Shown: positions 44,817-53,532, counted from the stretch's first letter. The stretch is 64,000 nucleotides of DNA from CBDCMJ01 sp965218875 (GCA_965218875.1 OZ244707.1:806001-870000); one strand, 5' to 3'. Numbers and translations are program-made. The notes: generated by a model from the sequence alone, not told the origin.

Positions 44817-46052
44817 ATGCGCCGTCCAAAACCGGCAAGCGCCTTTCTGCCGCTGTTTGCGCCGATCTTCCTGGCCGTCGTCGTGGGTGCGTGTGCCGGC
44901 GCCTCCGACAACTCGCCGGGAACGCCCCCATCCGTAACCCCCGCGCCCGTCTCTACGCCCGCTCCGGCCCCGTCCGCAACCGCGCGTCCCTCACCAACCC
45001 CGGCTTCTTCGCCCCGCCAGTCCTCCAACTCTGCGTCCACACCCACCGTCCCCCCAGCCGCCAAGGCGCCTGCGTCGGGCGGCACCGTACGGTTGCCCCA
45101 CGACGAAGGCGCCCACCTCTCGCCCCTGGAGTGGTGGTACTTCAACGGCCACCTGACAACGGGAAGCGGCCGGGAGTTCAGTTACCACTTTGTCACCTTC
45201 CAATCGGTGCTGCCCTCGGGCCTGACGCCCCGCTTGGCGCAGCTGAGTTGGGCCGACCACGACAACGGAGTGCACCTGACCGCGGAGCGGGCCGACGCGC
45301 CTCTCCCGGAGGCGTCGTCGGGAGAGTTCGACCTGCCCATAGCCGGCTGGGGAATGACCGGGAACGGGGAGACGTACCATCTGTACTTCCAGGCTGGCGA
45401 CTACACCGTAGAGCTCGAAGCGGCTTCTCAAAAACCCGCCGTGCTCCACCACGGCGCCGGGCTGGTGGATCTGGGCGCAGCAGGCAAAACTTACTACTAC
45501 TCGCGCACCAACCTGGAAACCTTCGGCACGGTGTCCGTTTCCGGCGTTTCCCACCCCGTCACGGGAGTATCCTGGATGGACCATCAATGGGGTGACTTTA
45601 CTACTGGGGGCATCGGCTGGGACTGGCTCAGCCTTAATCTGGACGACGGCTCCGACCTCATGGTCTCGGTGGTATGGGAGCAGGCCGGGACCAAGCCCAT
45701 CACCACCTACGGCACGTACGTCCCGGCGGGCTCCGCCCCGTCACACCTGCTCGGCAGTGACATTTCCCTGGACTCCACGGGGGCCTGGACCAGCCCCGTC
45801 ACCGGGGCGGTGTACCCCACGAGTTGGCGGCTGCGCGTCGACTCACTGGCCCTGGACCTGGCACTGACTCCCGTGATGGAAGAGGCCGAAGTCGCCGTTA
45901 GCGCTTTCATCCCCGTGGTCTATTGGGAGGGAGCAGTCGCGGCGGCGGGGGCCAGGAATGGAGCGCCGGTAACTGGCAAGGGCTTCGTGGAAATGGTGGG
46001 ATATGCCCCCACGGCGGCCGCCGCTCAACCAACCTCGCCGGCGCAACCCTGA
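44817..46052 (+). CDS. Lipocalin-like (CrtC/AttH family) lipoprotein
   Basis: 411 residues from the ATG at 44817; the frame extends upstream but that part lacks family features. Signal peptide and lipobox (FLAVVVGACAG) are followed by a Pro/Ser/Thr-rich linker to about residue 90. The CrtC/AttH double lipocalin-like fold comes next: HLSPLEWWYFNGHLTTGSGR near residue 100 and VSWMDHQWGDFTTGG near 255. These proteins are often labelled carotenoid 1,2-hydratase, but a secreted lipoprotein form without carotenoid genes nearby more likely binds or processes a hydrophobic ligand. Confidence 0.82.
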   Translation: MRRPKPASAFLPLFAPIFLAVVVGACAGASDNSPGTPPSVTPAPVSTPAPAPSATARPSPTPASSPRQSSNSASTPTVPPAAKAPASGGTVRLPHDEGAHLSPLEWWYFNGHLTTGSGREFSYHFVTFQSVLPSGLTPRLAQLSWADHDNGVHLTAERADAPLPEASSGEFDLPIAGWGMTGNGETYHLYFQAGDYTVELEAASQKPAVLHHGAGLVDLGAAGKTYYYSRTNLETFGTVSVSGVSHPVTGVSWMDHQWGDFTTGGIGWDWLSLNLDDGSDLMVSVVWEQAGTKPITTYGTYVPAGSAPSHLLGSDISLDSTGAWTSPVTGAVYPTSWRLRVDSLALDLALTPVMEEAEVAVSAFIPVVYWEGAVAAAGARNGAPVTGKGFVEMVGYAPTAAAAQPTSPAQP

Positions 46053-46324
46053 CCGCTCACTCCACAAATAGTCCGGGTGGCGCCTGCGGGCTAGGAGAAG
46101 CGTACTTCAACCGACCTATCAAGGGCCCATCACCCCGTAAAGATTGAGGTGGGCCCGGTTGCGTGGACGGAATCGTAGTGTAGTCTAGCGACGGTCCCGC
46201 TGCCCCTGGACTGGACTTCGCGCCAAGACTTTCGCCGACCCCCACCCTCGCGCCGTTCCCCATCCTTTGCCTGTTCGGGTGACCTTTCAGTGAGGAACAG
46301 GGTGATGGAAAGCCGGCTGGAGCG
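46053..46324. other. Intergenic region upstream of the ABC-binding-protein gene
   Basis: No gene is supported. The promoter of the next gene follows immediately. Confidence 0.5.
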
Positions 46325-46353
46325 TTGACTTGGGTAGGACCAGTTGCTAGATT
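46325..46353 (+). promoter_or_regulatory. Possible promoter of the substrate-binding protein gene
   Basis: TTGACT (46325-46330) and TAGATT (46348-46353) are separated by 17 nt. This places the start of transcription about 105 nt before the chosen ATG. Confidence 0.45.
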
Positions 46354-46466
46354 ATGGGCGCTCAAGACCGATGCCTGCGATGGCAGCGGCAACTCATGGC
46401 GAATTGGCTTCGCGATAGGCCTGATTCTTGGGCCACACACCGGTTGGAGAGACTGAATTGAGGTCC

Positions 46467-47750
46467 ATGGCTTGGAAAACAATCGTCCTGCTTGGTCTTC
46501 CGGCGTTTCTGGTCCTGGCGTGCGGTCCAGGCGCAACATCAACCCCGGTCTCGACGCCGGTGGACCCGGTAGCGGTCACCGCTGGACCCGCTCCGACGAC
46601 CCCGGCGCCCACGCCGACAGATACCCCAACGGCCGCCGCCGAACCCACTCCGGCGACCGGGGAGCCCTTCGTGATCGGCGCAATGGGCGCTCTCACCGGG
46701 GTTGCCGAGTCCTACGGCAATCCCCTGCACCGGGCCAAGCTGCTGGCCGTGGAGGAGATCAACGCTGCCGGCGGGGTCAACGGTCGGCAATTGAAGCTCA
46801 TCGCGGAAGACTCCAAGTGCGCCGCGCAGGACGCCATTACCGCCTATACCAAGTTGACCGACGCGGACGGTGTCAAGATCATCCTGGGCACTACGTGCAG
46901 CAGCTCGATGCTCGGCGCGGCGCCCCTGGCCGAAAACGACGGTGTCATCCTATTATCCGCCTCCGCCACCAGCCCTGACATCGCCAAGGCGGGCGACTAC
47001 ATCTTCCGCACCGCCATCAACGACCTGCAGCTTGGCGTCGACATGGGCAGCACCCTCTGGGTCGACGGGATGAGGACGATAGCCACAATCACCGAGACCA
47101 CGGACTACGCCGAGGGGGCCCGTCGTAGCGCCGTGGAGCAGTTCGAGAAACTGGGCGGCTCCGTGCTGGCGGCCGAAAGCTACCCGTCCGACGTCATCGA
47201 TTTCCGGAGCCAGCTGACCAAGCTTTTCAACGAGGTCCCCGACGCCCTCCTTCTGGCCGCTCAGGGCGAGGCCTCCGGCGGCGCCATCATCAAGCAGGCC
47301 CGCGAGCTGGGCTACGACGGCCCGATCTACTCCGAGAGCGTGCCTGTAGGCCAGGAGGCGCTTAGGATAGCCGGGGACGCCGCCACCGGCCTGAAGGCCA
47401 TTGTCCCCAACCCTGACCTGACCACCGCCGCCGGCAAGGAGTTCCTGGCGAACTTTAGGGCCCGCTTCGGCGTGGTCGCTTCATTGCCCTGGTTCCAGGG
47501 TTCCGCTTACGACGGCGTGTATATCGCCGCCGAATGCCTGAAGCAGACCGGCGATGACCAGGACGCCGACGGCTTCCGGGACTGTCTGTACGGGCTTACG
47601 TGGAGCGGGGCCATCGGCGACGGCTACAGCTTCGACGAAAACGGCGACGTGGTTGGACTTTACAACGTGGTCGTCGAGGTACTGGCCACCGCCGAGCGGA
47701 CCGAGGAAAACCTGGGATACCGCGTGCTGGGACTCGCTCCTACTCCGTAG
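46467..47750 (+). CDS. ABC transporter substrate-binding protein (branched-chain amino acid type)
   Basis: A 427-residue periplasmic-binding-type lipoprotein, Leu/Ile/Val-binding family. The lipobox is FLVLACG, followed by a Thr/Pro-rich linker (about residues 25-60). The ligand-binding fold opens with FVIGAMGALTGVAESYGNPL and continues with INAAGGVNGRQLKLIAEDSK, LGTTCSSSMLGAAPLAENDG, ATSPDIAKAGDYIFRTAIND and a C-terminal YGLTWSGAIGDGYSFDENGD. The permease and ATPase genes are not adjacent, so its partners must lie elsewhere. The start is the ATG at 46467; longer in-frame options exist. Confidence 0.9.
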   Translation: MAWKTIVLLGLPAFLVLACGPGATSTPVSTPVDPVAVTAGPAPTTPAPTPTDTPTAAAEPTPATGEPFVIGAMGALTGVAESYGNPLHRAKLLAVEEINAAGGVNGRQLKLIAEDSKCAAQDAITAYTKLTDADGVKIILGTTCSSSMLGAAPLAENDGVILLSASATSPDIAKAGDYIFRTAINDLQLGVDMGSTLWVDGMRTIATITETTDYAEGARRSAVEQFEKLGGSVLAAESYPSDVIDFRSQLTKLFNEVPDALLLAAQGEASGGAIIKQARELGYDGPIYSESVPVGQEALRIAGDAATGLKAIVPNPDLTTAAGKEFLANFRARFGVVASLPWFQGSAYDGVYIAAECLKQTGDDQDADGFRDCLYGLTWSGAIGDGYSFDENGDVVGLYNVVVEVLATAERTEENLGYRVLGLAPTP

Positions 47751-47947
47751 TCCTCCGGTCCCTTGGGCGACAGCCCGGCGGGCCTGTGACCAACGCAATC
47801 GGCCGACTTGCGGGACTATTGGAAGCCCATGCCCCGCTTCGTGGGCGAGTTGACGTTGCCTGGGCCCTGTGCTAGCTTCAAATAGTACGTTGGTCTTGTC
47901 TCGTTAGACCGTTGATGCCTTTGCCCTTTGCGCTCCAAGGACTCCCT

Positions 47948-48652
47948 ATGAAATCTTATTACCCCGTGTTCCTCGACCTGCAAGGGAAGCCGTGCAAGGT
48001 CTTCGGCGGTGGCGCCGTAGCCGAAGGGAAGGTGGCCGGGTTGCAGGACGCCGGGGCCGACGTCACCGTGATCAGCCCCGAGGCCACCGCCGGCATCCGG
48101 GCCGCCGCCCGGCAGGGCCTCCTGCGCTGGCTGGCCCGGGAGTACCGCCCGGGTGACCTGTCGGGGGCTTACCTGGGCATAGCCGCCACCAACGTGCGGG
48201 AGGTGAACCGGCGCATATTCCGGGAGGCTCAAGACCTGAGCGTCCCCCTGAACGTCGTCGACGATCCAGCCCAATGCACGTTCATCTCCCCCTCCGTGGT
48301 CATCCGGGGCGTGGTGACCGTGGCCATTTCCACCGGAGGAGTCAGCCCCGCGCTGGCCAGAAAAATACGGGAGTCCCTCCAGGAAAGCCCGGCCTTGCAG
48401 TGGGCCGACCTAGCCACTGTACTGTCCCGGGCCAGGAGCCAAGTGAAGCAAAGGGGGGCGGCGGTGGACCCTCAAAGGTGGCAATGCTGCCTCACCCCAA
48501 AGCTGCTGGCCATGGCCCAGGCCGGGCTGGAGGAAGAATCCCTCGACCTATTGCTCTCCAACCTCTTGGACTGTGGCGCCCCTGGTCTCTGTCCCCACGT
48601 GGCCCAATGCGACCCCGGCGGCTGCGCCGGCAAGGACCGCAACGATGATTGA
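47948..48652 (+). CDS. Precorrin-2 dehydrogenase/sirohydrochlorin ferrochelatase-like (CysG N-terminal type)
   Basis: NAD-dependent enzyme of tetrapyrrole (siroheme, B12 or heme) synthesis; 234 residues from the ATG at 47948. The fold opens with YYPVFLDLQGKPCKVFGGGA and has AEGKVAGLQDAGADVTVISP, the catalytic-region NVVDDPAQCTFISPSVVIRG near residue 100, and GVSPALARKIRESLQE. The methyltransferase domain of CysG is absent, so this is the stand-alone form. It is 42 nt before hemC. Confidence 0.88.
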   Translation: MKSYYPVFLDLQGKPCKVFGGGAVAEGKVAGLQDAGADVTVISPEATAGIRAAARQGLLRWLAREYRPGDLSGAYLGIAATNVREVNRRIFREAQDLSVPLNVVDDPAQCTFISPSVVIRGVVTVAISTGGVSPALARKIRESLQESPALQWADLATVLSRARSQVKQRGAAVDPQRWQCCLTPKLLAMAQAGLEEESLDLLLSNLLDCGAPGLCPHVAQCDPGGCAGKDRNDD

Positions 48653-48694
48653 CGTTTTGGACCGTCTCTGGGACCGTCTCCGGGGAGGCCGGCC

Positions 48695-49633
48695 GTGGTG
48701 ACCGTCCGCCGCGTCGTCAAAGTGGGCACCCGGGGAAGCGCCCTGGCCCTGCGCCAGACCGAGGAAGTCCTGGCCTTGCTGCGGCCGCTGCACCCGGAGG
48801 TGGAGTTTCAGGTGGTCACCGTCCGCACCCAGGCGGACATCAACCGCGAGGCGCCGCTGGCGGGGATGGAACTGGGGATGTTCGTCAAGGACATCGAGCG
48901 CCAGGTGCTGGACGGGCGCCTGGATATGGCGGTGCACAGCCTCAAGGACCTGCCAACGCAGCAAGACGAGGGCCTGCTGCTGAGCGCCATGTTGTCCCGG
49001 AAGGACCCCCGGGACGCGCTGGTCAACCGCTGGGGTTGCCCGCTGGCCCAGCTGCCCCAGGGCGCCCGTATTGGCACCAGCAGTCCCCGCCGCCGGGCCC
49101 AGCTGATGAACATGTGCCCCCAGGCGGAGGTGCTGCCCATGCGGGGCAACGTGGAGACCAGGATCGGCAAGACCGTCGGCGACGACTACGATGGCGCGGT
49201 CTTGGCCGCCGCCGGTATCGCGCGGCTGGGCCTCACTAACCACGTGGCCGAGTACCTGTCGGCGCAGCGCTTCGTCCCGCCCCCGGGCCAGGGGGTGCTG
49301 GCGGTGGAGGTCCGGGCCGACGACGAACCCATGGCTGAGCTCTTGGCCCCTATCGACCACATCCTCACCCGCCTGGCCGTTACCGCCGAGCGGGCATTTC
49401 TGGAGAAGCTGGGGGAGGGCTGCCGGCTGCCAGTGGGGGCCTACGCCCGGTGCGAGGGCGAGCTCATGATGATGACGGTGTTCCTTTGTTCGCCCGACGG
49501 CAAGAAGGCCTTCCGGTGCAAGCTGGAGGGGCTGACCCTGGACCCGCTCCAGATGGCCAGCGACGCCTACCTGGCAGTGGTGGAGCGGGGCGCCGGACCG
49601 CTGTTGGAGGTGGAGTGGTCGGAGTTGAACTGA
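48695..49633 (+). CDS. hemC: Porphobilinogen deaminase (hydroxymethylbilane synthase)
   Basis: Polymerises four porphobilinogens; 312 residues from a GTG start. The opening VKVGTRGSALALRQTEEVL, the substrate loop KDIERQVLDGRLDMAVHSLK, DLPTQ, GTSSPRRRAQL and the dipyrromethane cofactor cysteine in LGEGCRLPVGAY near residue 245 are all present. It forms a two-gene unit with the upstream precorrin-2 dehydrogenase-like gene. Other heme genes are not in the window. Confidence 0.94.
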   Translation: MVTVRRVVKVGTRGSALALRQTEEVLALLRPLHPEVEFQVVTVRTQADINREAPLAGMELGMFVKDIERQVLDGRLDMAVHSLKDLPTQQDEGLLLSAMLSRKDPRDALVNRWGCPLAQLPQGARIGTSSPRRRAQLMNMCPQAEVLPMRGNVETRIGKTVGDDYDGAVLAAAGIARLGLTNHVAEYLSAQRFVPPPGQGVLAVEVRADDEPMAELLAPIDHILTRLAVTAERAFLEKLGEGCRLPVGAYARCEGELMMMTVFLCSPDGKKAFRCKLEGLTLDPLQMASDAYLAVVERGAGPLLEVEWSELN

Positions 49634-49793
49634 GGGTTAAGCACCGGCGGCGCGGCCTGTTCATTGTCCGCCGGGAAGGCGGGAGCGGCTGCGCCCCCCG
49701 CCTCTGCGGCAGGTGGCCCGGGGACGGGCTGACCGCCCCCGGCCGCACTGGTGTTTCGAAGGGAGCCGACGCGCGAGCCGCCGGCCGGCGGGC

Positions 49794-50264
49794 CTAGCTG
49801 CCGTAGCGGACGGTGGCGTTGGGATCGCTGTACTCGACGTTCTTGGTGGCCCAGAAGGCACTGGCGACATCGTCGCAGGCGGCGACCAAATTCTGGGCGT
49901 TCTCCATGTTCACGGTCTGCTTGCACTGGCCGGCCAGCTTCAGGGCCGCGTTGAATTTGGCGGCGATCTCGTTGGAGTCGGTATTGGGCCAGGCATAGTC
50001 AGCCCAAAGGATGCGCAACTCCTTCTTAACCACCTCGGCGTGTTCCTCTTTAACTGCCACGTACCTCGACATCTTGTTGGTGTAGTCCAACACGGCGGCA
50101 GCATCGGCATCGGGGCCGGGCCGCTCCAGGGCTTGGACCCGCAACACCATTTTCTGCACGGTTTGGGCGGCGATCTTGGCCGCGATTGGATCGTAAATGC
50201 CGCAAGGAATATCGCAGTGAGCCTCGGCCTTTCGGGCGATCAACAGACCAAGCGGGTTAAACAT
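49794..50264 (-). CDS. sodN: Nickel superoxide dismutase
   Basis: Detoxifies superoxide; 156 residues. The diagnostic nickel hook follows a 15-residue leader (MFNPLGLLIARKAEA): HCDIPCGIYDP, so the mature enzyme would start with His1, with Cys2 and Cys6 as nickel ligands and Tyr9 in place. The remainder is the four-helix bundle (KIAAQTVQKMVLRVQALE and so on). AGGAG lies seven nt upstream. Ni-SOD needs a leader peptidase (SodX type), and none is adjacent; it must be elsewhere or replaced. The mature chain of 141 residues is longer than the well-studied Streptomyces enzyme. Confidence 0.93.
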   Translation of the reverse strand: MFNPLGLLIARKAEAHCDIPCGIYDPIAAKIAAQTVQKMVLRVQALERPGPDADAAAVLDYTNKMSRYVAVKEEHAEVVKKELRILWADYAWPNTDSNEIAAKFNAALKLAGQCKQTVNMENAQNLVAACDDVASAFWATKNVEYSDPNATVRYGS

Positions 50265-50462
50265 CGGCCTCTCCTAGGGTGAAATATTCGAAGCAGGCCC
50301 CAGCGTACAAGAAACCACCAGGCTTAGCAAGTCCCGGCCCCGGCTGGCCGGGGGTCTTTCGATTGTCCTATTCCGGCGCCCTGATCCCTTCGGCTACGCT
50401 CAGGATAAACTCCGCCGAAGGGCTCAGCGTGACGCGGCGGAGAAGCGCTTCTAGCGCCACGA

Positions 50463-50828
50463 TCATCCGGTGGCCCTGGCGGTGGCCCTGGGCCATACCG
50501 GGGGTGTTGGATAGTAAGTGACTCTGGGATTATATTCGGCCCAGGGGAGGAGGGCGCGCAGGAGGAGCGGCGGGGTGGGCTCCTGGCGGAGCGAGGCGCA
50601 GCGTTCGAGGTAACGGGCGGCGGCGGCGAAGGTCGGGAGATGGAAACCCGCCTGGGCGACCCGGCGGACGAAGGCCTGGGGGGAGGGTGTGGGCCGTTTA
50701 TCCGCCTGGGCGCAAGCCCATTGTGTGCAGAGGTCGTCGGCCTCGCGTTGGAGCATAACCTGGGCGTAGGGCAGGGCCATTCTACGGCGAAGAGAGCGGA
50801 CGCGGGCCCACAACGAGCTAAGGTTCAT
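50463..50828 (-). CDS. Cassette partner protein, copy 2
   Basis: 121 residues, starting MNLSSLWARVRSLRRRM from an ATG with GGAGCAG upstream, and ending in PPVWPRATARATG. It is nearly the same as the copies at 25827-26204 and 63058-63423, with a four-residue deletion in the middle relative to copy 1 (SLRQEPTPPLLLR). The frame is preserved. A truncated third frame (MIVALEALLRRVTL) starts at 50466 by ATGA overlap. Confidence 0.55.
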   Translation of the reverse strand: MNLSSLWARVRSLRRRMALPYAQVMLQREADDLCTQWACAQADKRPTPSPQAFVRRVAQAGFHLPTFAAAARYLERCASLRQEPTPPLLLRALLPWAEYNPRVTYYPTPPVWPRATARATG

Positions 50829-50910
50829 AGGGACTGCTCCGTTGGATTGTTTTGGGTGGTTGGATAGCCTCACCACGAGCGGGGATGGGCACCCCGCAGA
50901 GAGCTGAGAG

Positions 50911-50998
50911 TAACCGTTCAGACTTAAGGAGAACCGGCCCTTCGACTGCGCTTCGTTTCGCTCAGGACGAACGGATACACATCAAGTCTGAACAGTTA
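50911..50998. mobile_element. MITE-like element, family A (short form)
   Basis: Ends are TAACCGTTCAGACTT and AAGTCTGAACAGTTA; the TA dinucleotide borders both sides. At about 85 bp it is shorter than its sisters at 25599 and 26255. It separates the two cassette genes, and the TAA it provides is the stop of the HTH gene. Confidence 0.75.
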
Positions 50999-51415
50999 CC
51001 TGGGTTTCCGCTGGGCGGTCCAAAGGGGCAGGGCGGCCTCCAAGGCCTGGACCTGGTCATGCAAGTCCCGGATTTCGCCAAACTTGGTGGAGTAATTGAG
51101 GATGGCACGGATGGCGCGGAGGCGGATTTCCGGGTTCGGATTCTCCAGGAGGTCGCCGAGGCAAACGACGGCTTGAAAGGCGAGGCTCTGGAGGCAGTTT
51201 TTCGCGCGGCGGTGCCGCCTAGGCGGTAGGGGCGAAAGATTTTTCGCCCCTACGCGTGAACCTTCTGTCCCGAGGTAGGTGCATCCGCTGCGGCGGCCCA
51301 CCTTGGAGAGGCGGGCGGCCTGGGCGATGGATGGGGCGGCGGCGAGTATGGGGAGGGCCGATTGCCGGCGCGGGGAGAGGCCGGGGTTTTTTATTTCAGG
51401 GCCATTATGAGCCAT
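50996..51415 (-). pseudogene. HTH cassette gene, copy 2, with its HTH replaced by a family B element
   Basis: 139 residues open. N-terminal (AHNGPEIKNPGLSPRRQSAL) and C-terminal halves match copy 1 closely. The 83 bp coding for the recognition helix region of copy 1 (TLHRWLQDPEFRDQL...) are replaced by 92 bp of family B sequence, read as SGCTYLGTEGSRVGAKNLSP and onward. The net gain of 9 bp keeps the frame. DNA binding should be lost. The identical join is found in copy 3. It could be a pseudogene that happens to stay open, or a re-purposed protein. Confidence 0.6.
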
Positions 51416-51778
51416 TTTGAGCCATGGGCCTCAGTGGCGGTTCATAGATTTGGCAGGGCGCTATTGGCTGCCTATCAACAGGGTAGGGAGTGGGCACCGG
51501 AAGTGGCAAGGGGGAAGTGTCGGGAGTTTCGGAGGAAGGAGTAGGCCGCCGGGGTCCAGGCTCACGCTGCTATAACCGGAATCACCACAGCCTTGCAGAG
51601 GCCATATAAGGGCGACGACAATGGGGCAGTGCCCAGCGGCACATCAGCAGCGGCCGGTGCTTCCAGCCATGCATTTTAGATTCCTCGTCGCTGCGCTCCA
51701 GCGGAATGACAGGGGTGAGGGAGGGAGGCGGAATGACAGGGTGGGGCACCCGGTGGGAATGACAGGTTGGGGCGCCCG
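51416..51778. repeat. Left part of composite repeat, copy 2
   Basis: On the minus strand this matches 24848-25190, including the gaatctaaaatgcatggctg and cgacacttcccccttgcca segments. It also holds several tgtcattccgcc and attcctcgtcgctgcgctcc hairpin motifs in tandem (51670-51770). It shows no gene. Confidence 0.7.
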
Positions 51779-51914
51779 CCAGATTTTCGCACGATGGCGC
51801 CGCCTAGCGGTAGGGGCGAAAAATTTTCGCCCCTACGGGTGAACCTTCTGCCCGGAGGTAGGTGCGTCCGCTGCGGCTACGGCGCGGACTACCGACTCCG
51901 CGAAAATGTGACGG
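51779..51914. repeat. MITE-like element, family B
   Basis: The same unit as at 24190-24847 in inverted orientation, with the central GTAGGGGCGAAA / TTTCGCCCCTAC palindrome and the CGCGAAAATGTGACGG end. The other end lacks the outer CCGTCAG. It abuts the composite repeat in the same relative position as in copy 1. Confidence 0.75.
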
Positions 51915-51972
51915 ACACCCCAGAACGGTGGCCCTAGCCGGCGACTCATTCTCAGACCGCCCCCAATCGTCT

Positions 51973-52449
51973 TCACGCGTTCACACGCATCCTGGCTGCC
52001 ACTGGAACCACGCGATTGCTGTAGAAACGGATTTCGTGGCTCCTGGCCTCGCTTATCCGAGCCGCCTTTTCCGTAAACACTCTGTCCCGAAACTCGAAGA
52101 AGTCAGATTCCTCCCACGACGCTCCAGGCTCTCGCGGGGCCGTGTAACGGTTGCGGAATCCATTGCAACCGGAACAAGCCAAGACAATGTTGCTGTAGGA
52201 CTCGTGCCAACTCTTGGCTATTCCCAGCCAGTGTCCTTCTTTCCGGTCCTTATCGGAAACCGGGATAACATGGTCCGCCGTTAGCAGCAGCCAATGCTCG
52301 TAGCTATCAACGAGGCTCATCCCGCAGTAGGCGCAAGATGTTTGGCCGTTCTCCACCAACCAGTGCCCATACTCTTGTCGAGCATTACCGCCTTTCAATT
52401 TGGGCAGAATCGTGTAGCCGCCTCCCGGATAACCGTCAAACGGTTTCAT
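51973..52449 (-). CDS. HNH endonuclease
   Basis: 158 residues. A zinc-stabilised HNH fold is visible: SCAYCG near residue 39, LTADHVIPVS near 57 with the catalytic His, YSNIVLACSGCNGFRNRY near 84 with the second CxxC and the final Asn/His positions. Its ATG overlaps the hicB stop by 4 nt (ATGA), so it is the third gene of the hicA-hicB operon and is translated by coupling. The target is unknown. Confidence 0.82.
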   Translation of the reverse strand: MKPFDGYPGGGYTILPKLKGGNARQEYGHWLVENGQTSCAYCGMSLVDSYEHWLLLTADHVIPVSDKDRKEGHWLGIAKSWHESYSNIVLACSGCNGFRNRYTAPREPGASWEESDFFEFRDRVFTEKAARISEARSHEIRFYSNRVVPVAARMRVNA

Positions 52450-52895
52450 TCAACTACCTCCGAGGCTACCGCCGGCGGGTCCGATGACGCCGCGGCGGCC
52501 ACGTGCAACCGCCGTCCGATGGCCCCCAGGGCGGCGTCTATCTGGTCCAGCCGCGACCGGTGCTGAACGTCCAGCACCCGATCCACCTGCGGCATGTGCC
52601 ACCCCAGGCGGCGGGCCAGCTCCGCCTTGCCGACACCCTGTTCTCTCATCCCCTGGTACAGCATCACCTTCACGGAAGTCAGCGTCGGCAGTACGGCGCA
52701 GGTCTGGCCATGAGAGGGGACGGGGATGTCCTTGCGGTCGTGGATGCGAGCCGCTATCGCCTCCTCCAGGGCGTGGACGGCGCGGGCGATAGCCTCCTCG
52801 CGGTCGTCTCCGAAGGTGGTCAACTCCGGGAAGTCGGGGGAAGTCGCCAGCACGGTCCCGTCGTCATCTTCCAGCATTATCGGATAGGCAAGCAT
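52446..52895 (-). CDS. hicB: HicB-type antitoxin
   Basis: 149 residues. The N-terminal HicB fold (YPIMLEDDDGTVLATSPDFP, then ELTTFGDDREEAIARAVHAL) mimics RNase H and binds the toxin. The C-terminal half is an HTH (VGKAELARRLGWHMPQVDRV) that would bind the promoter and repress the operon. It overlaps hicA by 1 nt and the HNH gene by 4 nt. Confidence 0.88.
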   Translation of the reverse strand: MLAYPIMLEDDDGTVLATSPDFPELTTFGDDREEAIARAVHALEEAIAARIHDRKDIPVPSHGQTCAVLPTLTSVKVMLYQGMREQGVGKAELARRLGWHMPQVDRVLDVQHRSRLDQIDAALGAIGRRLHVAAAASSDPPAVASEVVE

Positions 52896-53083
52896 CAGTC
52901 CAACCCCAAGTCCTTCTTGATCTTCGCTACGAGTCCCCGTCCCAGCTCCTTGCCGCCCCCGTGCATCGGTAGTTGGCTGGTGCGGTCTCCGAGCCGGACG
53001 GTGAGATGTCCGCCGCCGCCTTTGTGGGCCTGAAAGGTGCAGCCCTGCCTTCTCAGCCAGCGTCGGAGCTCTCGTGCGTTCAC
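52895..53083 (-). CDS. hicA: HicA-type mRNA interferase toxin
   Basis: 62 residues from a GTG with AGGA upstream. The HicA dsRBD-like fold is complete: ELRRWLRRQGCTFQAHKGGG, the catalytic His in GGGGHLTVR near residue 26, and the C-terminal GGGKELGRGLVAKIKKDLGL. Toxin first, then antitoxin, is the usual hic order. It would cleave mRNA when HicB is lost. Confidence 0.88.
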   Translation of the reverse strand: MNARELRRWLRRQGCTFQAHKGGGGHLTVRLGDRTSQLPMHGGGKELGRGLVAKIKKDLGLD

Positions 53084-53092
53084 TCTTTCCTA

Positions 53093-53121
53093 ATCATGTG
53101 CAACATTTATGTTGTTGTCAA
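53093..53121 (-). promoter_or_regulatory. hicA promoter with overlapping palindromic operator
   Basis: On the minus strand, a perfect TTGACA (53116-53121) and a weaker CATGAT (53093-53098) are 17 nt apart. Between them lies the inverted repeat CAACAT-TT-ATGTTG (53101-53114), well placed for the HicB HTH to block RNA polymerase. The start of transcription would be only a few nt before the hicA GTG. Confidence 0.6.
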
Positions 53122-53502
53122 CGTGGGCGTTGTCCTTGAGGGACGCGACGCGGGCTCGGGCCGGGCCTCCTCGCGGAGTACGAAAATCGCGGGCCCCCCG
53201 GGTGCGTGACCCGTGTACCGGACATCGAGGCTTTCGGGAGGGGGCCGCTGTGAGCGGTCCTCACCGACACCGGCTCGGAGACGGCCTCACCCGGAAACTG
53301 AGTCGTCACCCCATGGGGCGGATGCCGGCGGAACTGGGGACCAGGCCCCGGGGGAAGGAGGCCACTGGGGCCATGGCGATTTCCGTCAGCGAATTAGCCG
53401 GCATTTACGGCAATGATAGAGTCGGAGGCTCGAAATGTCGTGTCGGGGAGTGCGTTCGGCATAACGGGACACCCGAAAGACTTGCCGCCCCAATCCGGCT
53501 TC
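53122..53502. other. Intergenic region without a supported gene
   Basis: About 380 bp between the hicA promoter and the ilvD promoter. One open frame exists (from 53109) but has low-complexity Arg/Gly-rich sequence, no ribosome site and no recognisable domain. Confidence 0.5.
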
Positions 53503-53532
53503 TTGTAACCGGCGACAGCCCCCGCTTATAAT
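53503..53532 (+). promoter_or_regulatory. Promoter of ilvD
   Basis: TTGTAA (53503-53508) and a perfect TATAAT (53527-53532) are 18 nt apart. The leader to the ilvD ATG is about 170 nt and GC-rich, with an inverted repeat ggtgcgcgt...acgcgcac just before the ribosome site; it may have a regulatory role. No T-box motif is seen. Confidence 0.6.
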
